Assembly (NCBI RefSeq): GCF_949628215.1
Contig: NC_134283.1
Span: 21,988,975-22,052,974 of the forward strand
DNA length: 64,000 nt
Source of the DNA: Phalacrocorax aristotelis
Taxonomy: Eukaryota; Chordata; Aves; Suliformes; Phalacrocoracidae
Direction of reading: 5' to 3'
The first letter of the stretch is position 1. Each line of letters begins with the position of its first letter. The position numbers and the translations under genes are program-made. The notes under the pieces were generated by a model. That model saw nothing but the letters and a program-made list of their open reading frames with translations. It was not told the DNA's origin and made no database searches. Positions 35,601 through 43,700 of this stretch are shown here, piece by piece.

Positions 35601-37707
35601 TTGTTCTGGTGGGTGAAGCAGCTGTGGAAGGATGGGGCTGTCCCTGGGGCATGCCTCCAAGCCCTGGCTGGCATCTGGGATGCAGGGGCAGCAAGAAGCT
35701 GACTGTTCCCGTAAAGAGCGTAAATTAATGGGAATCAAAAGAAATGTGGTTTGGGAATGTAGCTCCCTGGGGAAGATCGGGGCAGGAGGCAGCTGAGAGG
35801 TGAGAGGGAGGGAAACCGGAGCTTCACCTGGATGCCGATGGGAGGATGGTGATAGATAAAAGCACCCATGCATCACCTGCCCTGCTGACCGCTGCATGTC
35901 TCGTTGTGTAGAGTACTCCATCCCTGTCCACAAATACTACTTCCCCTTCATCTTCCTCCTGGGGATGTTCCTGTGGTCCCTGCTAGAGTACCTCATCCAT
36001 CGCTTTGTCTTCCACATGAAGCCACCCGCTAGTAACTACTATCTCATCACCCTGCATTTCTTGCTGCATGGGCAGCATCACAAGGTGAGTCGCAGCTTAC
36101 ACCTCCGCTGGCGCCTGCCGGCCCATGGGAACAGTGGCCTTTGCTCAGGCAGAGCCTGTTTGTGCGTGTTCAACGTGACTCGTGGCATCTTCGCCCCAAG
36201 CGGGGCTCTTACCTAATACTGGCAAGGGCTGCAAGACGGGCTCAGAGGAGCTGCAGTTAAATCTGCAAGATCTGTCTGGGCAAGAGGAACACCAAAAAAG
36301 CCATGGGCTCCCTCTAGCTTCACTGGAGGAAATGTCCCAGTGGCACTTGGGGATCTGCTATCCAAAGCCACCGGCTGCCCCATCACCACAGTGTGGGTGT
36401 GGGGCTGCTCTCACCACTGGGTGCATCTTTTGGGGAGGGTGTCTGGGGGCTGCTTTGGTGTTGGCTTTTCCCAAATGGGCATCCCAAATGCTTAGCAGGG
36501 ATGTGCTGAGGACATGGGGTAAGCTAGGAGCTGCCTGTCCCACCATCCTTCTCCTCTTCCAGTCTCCCTTTGACAGCTCCCGCCTCGTCTTCCCTCCTGT
36601 GCCAGCCTCGCTAGTGATTGGCTTCTTCTACGGCGTCCTGCAGCTCCTGCTGCCCGAGGTGCTGGGGCTCTCGGTGTTTGTCGGGGGGCTCTGTGGCTAC
36701 GTCGTCTACGACATGATGCACTATTACCTTCACTATGGGTCACCGAAAAAAGGCACCTACCTGTATGGGCTGAAGGCGTATCACGTCAAGCACCACTTTG
36801 AATACCAAAAATCAGGTAGTGCCATGTTTCCACACATGCTGGCAGGGATGAGGGTTGTCAGAGCCCTGCATGTGTGCAGTTGATGCTCTGAAATATTTGG
36901 TGTTCGGGATTTGGGATGGGGAACTCCAAGTACCTTGCTACTGGGGGAGCAGTGTACCAGGTGCTGCATCCCCATGGGGCACATTTCTCAGCCCCCAGGT
37001 TGTGTATGAGGAGCCAGCGTGGCACAGTGGCAAAGGCAGCAGTCCATCTGGCTGGCGGGCACCAAGGCCGCCCAGGGATGCCAGGGTGGAGGCAGAGCCC
37101 CCGTCGTGCTGGGATGTAGGTGCCTGTCCCTGCCTGGGGCAGCATGTCTTCCTGTCGGCAGGCATTGGCAGGCACTGGGTGAGGCCCCCGGCTTCCCCGG
37201 GTCCGCCCCACACTTGCTCAACCTGCCCTTTGCCCGGTTTCCTAGGAGAAAACACCCTGTCCAGATAAGCTGTCATCTATGGGGCTGGTGGCATGGCCCA
37301 GCCAGCTCCTTCTGCTCCCTCTGCTCTTCCTCCTTGCCCTACCTTTGCCTTCTTCCCTCCCCGAAATGTGGGTGGGCCTCCCCCACCAGCCTCTCCAGAG
37401 GGACATCCTGGCCTTGGCATTGCTGTCAGCCATCGTCACCTTTGCACCCGGCTGGATGATGTCCCAGCCTGGCCATGTGCCTCTCATGCTGGCTGCTCCT
37501 ACCCCTGCCCGTTTCAGCAATGGTGCCACCAGCTCAGTTAACATCGAGTGAGCTGCACCCTGTCCCTGGCGGCATCCTGATGATGGCAGCGCTGCTGTGG
37601 GCTGAGTGCTCTCTCCCCTGCTTGCAGGCTTTGGCATCAGCACCCGCTTCTGGGATCACCCCTTCCGGACGCTCATCCCCGAGGAGACCTTCGAGAAAGA
37701 GGACTGA
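26368..37707 (+). CDS. FA2H: FA2H, fatty acid 2-hydroxylase (complete, 373 aa predicted)
   Basis: FA2H is an ER membrane di-iron enzyme that puts an (R)-hydroxyl on C2 of fatty acids used for ceramides, notably myelin galactolipids. It takes electrons through its own cytochrome b5 domain. Seven exons are seen: 26368-26637, 32450-32545, 34290-34432, 34544-34650, 35912-36084, 36563-36815 and 37628-37707. Together they give 1122 bases, 373 codons plus TGA (human 372). The cytochrome b5 domain (about 10-85) has heme ligands HPGG at 42-45 and a second His in PPHRHS (66/68). The hydroxylase domain has histidine boxes HRFVFH (235-240), HGQHH (258-262), HYYLH (316-320) and YHVKHH (336-341), set between hydrophobic helices at about 169-190, 215-235 and 277-312. 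The start is the first ATG in the CpG island, in the context GCCATGG. The first position of the last box is Tyr where I recall His in human. All junction phases agree and nothing is broken. Confidence 0.97.
26720..27345. repeat. Degenerate minisatellite in FA2H intron 1
   Basis: Imperfect tandem copies of a module of roughly 30-55 bases, built from CTATAGAGCACC-like, AGGTCCAGGCTGTG-like and CAGGGTCCAAGCTGTG-like pieces, recur at about 26789, 26839, 26873, 26919 and onward. Copies differ in length and sequence, so this is an old array, unlike the perfect one in WDR59. Confidence 0.7.
28840..28965. promoter_or_regulatory. AT-rich, homeodomain-motif block in FA2H intron 1, candidate enhancer
   Basis: Two TAATTACC cores (GATAATTACCC and CTAATTACCCCTCC) lie within about 70 bases, with a SOX-like CAATGAT nearby, inside a GC-rich intron. 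An exact octamer ATGCAAAT is at 28160-28167 and an ATTGTT core at about 29150. The function is inferred from motifs only. Confidence 0.25.
32450..32545 (+). CDS. FA2H: FA2H exon 2
   Basis: The acceptor is CTTTTTCAG and the donor is AAAAG|GTAAGA. It holds 32 whole codons (residues 91-122), ending [12 protein letters not shown]. This corresponds to the poorly conserved linker between the cytochrome b5 and hydroxylase parts (human MEPRFKVVDWDK). Confidence 0.93.
33129..33154. repeat. Poly(T) tract in FA2H intron 2
   Basis: A run of about 26 T, with a further T-rich tract at about 32854-32895. It may be a slippage tract or the tail of an old minus-strand retroposed copy. I recognise no retroposon body next to it. 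Confidence 0.85.
34290..34432 (+). CDS. FA2H: FA2H exon 3
   Basis: The acceptor is CTCCTTTAG and the donor is TG|GTGAGC. It encodes [20 protein letters not shown], then [20 protein letters not shown], nearly identical to human FA2H. It ends inside a Trp codon. Confidence 0.97.
34544..34650 (+). CDS. FA2H: FA2H exon 4, first membrane helix
   Basis: The acceptor is CCTGTAG and the donor is ACAG|GTATGA. It completes the split Trp and encodes a hydrophobic helix ([16 protein letters not shown]), then [17 protein letters not shown]. Confidence 0.96.
35912..36084 (+). CDS. FA2H: FA2H exon 5, first two histidine boxes
   Basis: The acceptor is TTGTGTAG and the donor is AAG|GTGAGT. It encodes residues 206-263 with a membrane helix and the di-iron ligands HRFVFH and HGQHHK. 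Confidence 0.97.
36563..36815 (+). CDS. FA2H: FA2H exon 6, last two histidine boxes
   Basis: The acceptor is CTCTTCCAG and the donor is TCAG|GTAGTG. It encodes [20 protein letters not shown], membrane helices, then HYYLHYGSP and [13 protein letters not shown]. Confidence 0.97.
37628..37707 (+). CDS. FA2H: FA2H exon 7, C terminus
   Basis: The acceptor is CTTGCAG and the frame ends at TGA 37705-37707. It encodes [20 protein letters not shown], ending FEKED. The GFGIS-x-x-x-WD core is conserved and the last residues are divergent, as expected. Confidence 0.95.
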
Positions 37708-38505
37708 TGGCCCTGGTGTGGTACCCGGCTGCTGGCTCCATCCCTCCTGGGCTGGGGCTGGCATCCCTCCCCAGCCCTTGGCAAGGCTGGCTGGCCCCTT
37801 GGCCCCTTCCCGGGGCCTGTGCCATGGTGGTGGCCCCACACTAGAGCACCCCCATGGTGCGCTCCAGACCAGCTGTGGCACTACCAAGGGGGACCAGGAC
37901 AGGGTGAGGATGTGGGGAAAGGGGAGGAGGAGGTTGGAGGGCTCTCTGGGGGGCTCCAGCCCCTTCCTCACTGCCCTCCTGCTCCAGGCCACGGATGCAC
38001 AGGCAGGTTTGCTGCCTGGAAGATGAAGTGCCCGATGCCACCCTCCCTTCTCCACCCTGGCACCTCGCCGGTGCTCCCCTGAACACCTGGCCCTCCTGGG
38101 GTGGCCCCCCCCCAGGGTGACCAACACTGCAGTTAACCACATCACCTAACTCATGCTGAGGGGCTTCTGTATCCCAGGTCCCTCTCCTGGCCTGATCCCA
38201 TCACAGGGTTTCCTTGGCCTGTGGCCCTTGGAGTGGGGATCCCACAGGTCTGGATTTTGCCTTTTTCTAACCATTGCACCTGTATCTCTCTGCCAGATTT
38301 ATCAAGTTCATGTTTTTTGTAGACATTGGCTACTTGAAACTCAAACTCCAATGAACAGAATTGCTACGAGATGCCTTTTTTGCTGATCCTGTGATTATTT
38401 TTTTTTTTAAAGTTTACTGCAAATATTTAAAGGTTTGGAATAAAGTTATATGTAAAACTGTAGACACTACAATTGTAAATAAACTGTATATTTTGAAAAG
38501 TAAAG
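37708..38505 (+). other. FA2H: FA2H 3' UTR
   Basis: Non-coding sequence after the stop, turning AT-rich over its last 150 bases and containing two AATAAA signals. No coding exon is seen. Confidence 0.75.
38439..38483 (+). terminator. FA2H: FA2H poly(A) signals (two AATAAA)
   Basis: AATAAA occurs at 38439-38444 and again at 38478-38483, with GT/T-rich sequence downstream (TTTTGAAAAGTGTCTGG). Either could set the 3' end near 38.46-38.51 kb. Confidence 0.75.
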
Positions 38506-38509
38506 CCTT

Positions 38510-40256
38510 TTGAAAAGTGTCTGGCAAACATGTCCCTCGGGGTTGCTCCTACGTTCTCCCACCCTTAGTGCTGTGGTACCTTGCGGTTGCCTTTCTCAGC
38601 TTCCCACACTGACGAAACCATGGCGGTGGCAAGGAAGATCTTTGCAGCGCAGAACCACAGCAAGCCTGTGTGACCCTGGGTTCTTGGTAAGCAGAAGCCA
38701 GTTGGAGCCACACTCACTTCTCCGAAGTTGGGCAACACCATCACGTGCCACCCTGTGCTTCTCAAAATCAGCCTGCCCCCTGACGAAGCCAGCCGCAGTT
38801 TCCTGCACTCCCGGCAGAGGTCAAGCACCATTTCCAGCACTTCCTTTGATGCTGAGGGGTCCTGGGGCTGCAGGGGTGGGGAGGGGAGTAGAAGGTCCTG
38901 AAGGACCAGAATCCCTTGTGCAAGACAGGTGTACTTGCTGCCCTGTACAGGAAGCTCAAGGGGGCACAGAGCTGATGCTGAGGGTGTTACAATGCCCTGA
39001 GCAAGCCTTGCTGGAGCTGGTGGCACAGCAGAAGGAGTTGGGGTCCTCAAAATAACAGCAAGTGTCAATATGGGGGGCACAGCCTCCCCTTGTCTCCTTC
39101 TTCCTGATGCACTTCCTGCAGGTAATTCCTTCTTCCAGCCAGCAAAACCCAGCATGGGGGGATATACCCTTTCCTCCCCCACCCCGAGCAGCTTTCTGGG
39201 AACAGGACGCCAGGGCAGTGTGGGAAGCTGTGGTGGGTTGCACAATGCCCCTTCCGCTGCCCGCAGGAGTGGTGGCTGGGGAAAGCACCCTATAAACTCA
39301 CACTCACCCTGCCATGCCTCTCCAGTCTGCAGAGGCAGCCAAGGCAGAAGTGTGTGAAGCAGGGTCAGGTAAACCCAACGGATTTCTCTTAGCAAGTGGA
39401 CAAGCTTCTTCCTTGGAGGCCATGCTGGAGAGAGCCTGAAGAGGAACGGAGACTGCCTGCAGCTTGTTTCTGGGTGAGTTTCTGTCTCATTTCTAGCTGG
39501 TAGAGCCTGGCACCACTCTCTCAGTGCCAGCTGCATCAATGGCATGGATGGCTGCTGCTAATTTCCCTGCAACGGGGACAGTTTTCTGTCCCTGCTTCCT
39601 GGACGTGGGCTGGGGAGCAGAGACCATCCCTGTGGGGATGCTGAGCACATAGAAAGAGTTTGTTTTAAAACCTCAAGCAGGCAATACAGGGCTACAGGGA
39701 GAAAACATAGAACAGTCAGGGGTGCCGGGGCTGTGAAGGTGTGAAAGCTTTTATTACATGGGTGATAACAGAGAGGGATGTTGGCTAGAAATGAAAATGT
39801 CTCTTTACAGTCAAAAATGTAGGCTCTGTGGGCAGGACCCCATAATGGCGCAGGGCTGGTTCCAGGGAGCGCTGCCTGGGGGGGTGCTCCTTGGACCATC
39901 GCAGACCCTGCTTGTTTATGTGTAAGTTCTCTGGGTATGGCTAACACTAAATTAATTTACATAAATCAAGCCAAAACATCTCTTGTTACCGTGGAGTGAG
40001 ATGTACCAATACTACTGTTACCGATGTCTCTGTCTGTGAGTGCTGGCCCCAGTGTGCACAAGCAGCCACCGTGCCAGGCGAAGCAGAGGAAGCAAAGCAG
40101 CTGGAGGAGATATAAGGGGCTATAGGAGACCTGGAGGGTGGTGTGCTATGTTAAGGCTGTTCCTTAGGGTGGAAGGCGTGGAAGAACTGCATCCACCTGA
40201 TCTGCAAGTGGTACCCAAGGCTCACCTCCACCAGACACCACCAGCCCACTTCCCCA
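38510..40256. other. FA2H-MLKL intergenic region with an unexplained minus-strand open frame
   Basis: No known exon is recognised. On the minus strand 38565-39545 is open for 326 codons. Its distal part (38583-38873) has an acceptor-like CCCTGCAG on one side and donors GAA|GTGAGT and AAG|GTACCA on the other, and reads in a protein-like way (SKEVLEMVLDLCRECRKLRL). I cannot assign a family. The plus strand of the same stretch carries a TATA-like box and donors that suit an MLKL 5' exon. Confidence 0.4.
39291..39368 (+). promoter_or_regulatory. MLKL: Candidate MLKL promoter and non-coding first exon
   Basis: TATAAA at 39291-39296 precedes by about 70 bases a good donor, GTCAG|GTAAAC, with exon end at 39368. 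A second donor, TTCTGG|GTGAGT, lies at 39473. The coding exon has an acceptor at 40257. A short 5' UTR exon starting near 39320 is therefore plausible. No transcript evidence is available here, and I found no clear interferon-response element. Confidence 0.3.
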
Positions 40257-40280
40257 GTGGCCAAGCCCTTTGCTGCAAGT

Positions 40281-40737
40281 ATGGACATTGTGGAGAAGGT
40301 CCTCTCCATAGCCCATGCTATCCACACCCAATTTGAGCAGGTGAAGTGCTGTAAGCACCAGTGCCAGCGCCTTGTGGAGCGCATCCAAGTCCTGCTGGAG
40401 CCTGTGAGGATCCTCAGGGCTCAGCCACTGAAGCACATCTCCTGCCATGAAGAAGAACTGTTGAAGAAGCTGCTCCAGGCACTGGGGGAAGCCCAGAAAC
40501 TGGTGATGAAATACAGCCAGACCAGCTGGATCCAGAAGTTCCTGAGAGCCCACAGTGCTGGCGAGGAGTTTGTCTGGGTGAATGAGAGCCTAGAGGACAT
40601 TGCCCAGGGGCTTTCGCTCCTGCTGCAGGCAGAACAGAAGCAGACTTTCCTGGAGGCTTTCCAGAAAAAGACCTGTCGCAGGCAGGATGCTGAGGACTTG
40701 AAGGACGACCGGGCTTTCTTGGACCAGGTGATTGCAA
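40281..40737 (+). CDS. MLKL: MLKL coding exon 1, four-helix bundle
   Basis: The 5' UTR probably joins at the CCCCAG acceptor ending at 40257, and the ATG follows at 40281. The donor is GCAA|GTAAGT. It encodes residues 1-152 with helix motifs such as [20 protein letters not shown] and [11 protein letters not shown]. Confidence 0.92.
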
Positions 40738-43700
40738 GTAAGTATCACTCTTTCCCTGAGACTGGCAGTTGGCATCTCTCCCCAGCTGCTGCCCAGCTTT
40801 GGCTTGATGGCCATGGCCAAGGAGAGCCAAAGGGACATTTAAACCACAAGAAAAACTAACCACATCAGTCCTGCACATCCACCCAGCGGCCCCACCTCTG
40901 CATATTTCTCTTCCCAGGTACCGAGGAGCCTGAAGATGCAGCTGAGGAGATCTACATCAACAGACAATGTATGGAGAGCAAGGTAGACTGGATGCAAAGC
41001 GAGCTGAACAAAGTGGTGCGCGCGATGGAGCGTAAGTTGACATCACACCTCTAGGCACCATGTGGACTGGTTCCTTTTACCCCGAGCCCTACCCTAACAT
41101 GTCCCTCGTTCCCTCCCGGCGCATGGTGGGAGCAGGCTTGAAGAAAGTCAACGTTGGTAAAAGAGAAGACATCACCGAGATCGAGAGGGACCACCTCACC
41201 TTCTACAGACACCTGCAAGACACCGAGAGCTATGACCTCTATGAGGGCGAGTACCTCAAGTACCCCGTCGCCATCAAAACCTTCAAGAGGCCTCTGACCA
41301 CCGACCCAGTGTGAGTTGTCCTGGGTTGGAGCAACATGGGGCAGCCGGGAGGGTAGGGTGGCACAGCACCATGTCACACCTCATTCCAGGGATTTCACTG
41401 TGCTGTCCATTTCTGCAGGAAGGTGAGAGACATCTTTGAGAAGGAGATTCAGACCCTAAAGAAGTTTGAGTCTCCAAACATCCTGCGCATGTATGGGATC
41501 TGCATTGAGGAGAAAGGTAGGAGGTGTCGTATTAATGTCACCCTTTCCCTCCCTTGTCTGTCCCTGATGCTAGCTAGTGGCAGATGGTTTGTCATGGTCC
41601 CCTGCCAAGAGGTGGCACAGGGTGGGATGGTCAAGGTATTGCCTTGCAGATGGGAGCCCCTGCTTCTCCATCGTCATGGAGTACTGTAAGCATGGGACGC
41701 TGCGGGACGTGCTGACCAAGCAACAGCATCTCTCCTGGGAGGTCCGCATTCGGATGGCCCTGGGAGCTGCCAGAGGCCTTTACAGGTAAGCTCCTGCCTA
41801 AATCAGTGAGCAAGTCCACCTGATGATCCACAAGCTGTGCCCAGCTTCCTGGTATCTCTCAGTAAGCAGTGGTATCCTGTTAGACACTGTTTCCACCACC
41901 TTGGGACAGCCTCCCATTGATAGGCAGTGGGTTTGTGTGCAGTAGTACCATCTCCCCTGGTCACTGGCCCCTACATCTGGCTTCAAGCCTGCAAAGGCCT
42001 GGAACAGAGAAACCCCCTTCCCTGCACCCATGTGGCAGCTTCAGGAGTGCTACTCCAAGTACAGCATGGCCAGTTCTCCTTATGGGTCCTGTTCATCTGC
42101 AAGCTCATTATTTTGCCCACAGTGGCTCTTTCAGCAGCTGCTGGAAAGGTTGGCTTCGCAGGGTTGGTCCACCAAGACAGTCAGAGAACTGCTAGCTTCT
42201 CTGGGTGCATGTCAGTCCATCCCCTACACAGCAGGAGAGAGCCCTGAGGTAGGGATGGGTCCATCACCAGGATGTGTTGTCCTTGGTTCTGTCCGGCTGC
42301 AGGTTGCATCAGACAGAGGAGAAATCCCGACTCCATGGCTGCATCTGCAGTAGCAAGTTCCTGGTGGCTGGGGATTACTGTGTGAAGGTAAGGACCACAC
42401 TTGGAAAAGCTTTTGGGAGTTTTGCGTGTTTTTGTGGATGTCTTCCGCACCAACACTGAAGGGAATTATGATGGTCCAGAATAACACCTGGGCTAGAGTA
42501 ATCTCCCCTGTCACCTTAGACACTTAACACCTCAGTTCATCATTATCTCTGTTTTATCATCAGCAAAGTGAGTGTTTCTGAGCCATCCACCCTGGGATGA
42601 GCTGAAGCTAGGGCAATTCACCTGCCTCCGCCTATGGTTTTGCTTGCAGAAAGAGCCATGTGCCAGGCAGCACATGTGGCTGCAAGCCAGCCTTTGCTGC
42701 CCAGGGCACCTTGCTCTGTTTTCTCCAGCTCAGGGCAGTCCTCAGCCATGCCGCAGGTTTCTGCAGACTGTGTTTCTACCACTTCTCCCTCTCTCTCATT
42801 CTCTCAATCAGCTGTCGGGATTTGAGCTGTGTGAAACAGAGTCATCCATCAAGAGGAAAGCCAAGAAGAACTGGAAACAAGTCTCTATGCTGGCTTACAT
42901 TGCCCCTGAGAACCTGAAAGACACCACCTCCTTCTACAGGAGGCCCTGTGAAATATACAGGTGTGTCTGTCCCTCCCGGGAGAGATGCCCATAAGCAGGC
43001 AGATGTCTGGCAGAGTAGCTGTTGAGCTATGGAAGATGGGCAAGTTTAATCAGACACCTAAGTAGCTGTTTGCAGTTGGCATAGCCCAACAGTCGCCTCC
43101 GTTAGGAAGGAGTAGAAGGTGGTAGGATCAGTGCTGAGAGTCTTGCTTGTCTCCTTCCAGCTTCGGGATCGTGCTGTGGGAGATTGCGACCTCCAAAATC
43201 CCATTTGAAGGTGAGACAGAAGTACCTCATCCCCTGTATAAAAGTCAGACACTCTAGTGCGGCTGCTGGCTGGCACTGGATGCTCCCTGCTCCTTCCTGG
43301 AGCATCCTGTGGCGTGCAGGTCCCAGTGGCAGTGCCTGGTGTGCCTGGCTCTGCATGACAGCTCCATGGCTTCTCCTGGGACTCCAATACAGTAAAGTAT
43401 TTCAGTGACATGTTTAAACTACAAACATTCAAGTAATTTTTGTTTCTATTTGATGTTCCTGTGCACTGAAGCATAAACACCTCTCCTTGCTCCACTGGAG
43501 CCCAACAGTGTCGTGCCAAATACAGGGAGGTTCATTGCAGACACAGTTTGGGTGACTTCTCTGCTGGCTTCTCTGTGCCACAGGCTGCAGGAAGGCTCTT
43601 GGTGTGGCTTTGCACTGCATTTCCTCCTGAGCTCCCTCCTGTGGCAGCAGAGCTCTGTCATAATGCTTCTGTTCGCATGTGTGTTTTGTAGGCTGCACTC

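Noticed and set aside
38510-39055. 181-codon plus-strand frame after FA2H
   Set aside because: It starts in FA2H 3'-end sequence, has no recognisable domain and lies opposite the minus-strand frame reported as a finding.
40257-40280. GTG start eight codons upstream of the MLKL ATG
   Set aside because: A CAG splice acceptor ends at 40257, so these bases are mostly 5' UTR. The ATG at 40281 matches the family start.
41047-41135. MLKL exon 3 beginning at the CCTCTAG acceptor near 41053
   Set aside because: It would leave a 22-base intron, too short to splice. The acceptor at 41135 gives correct phase.
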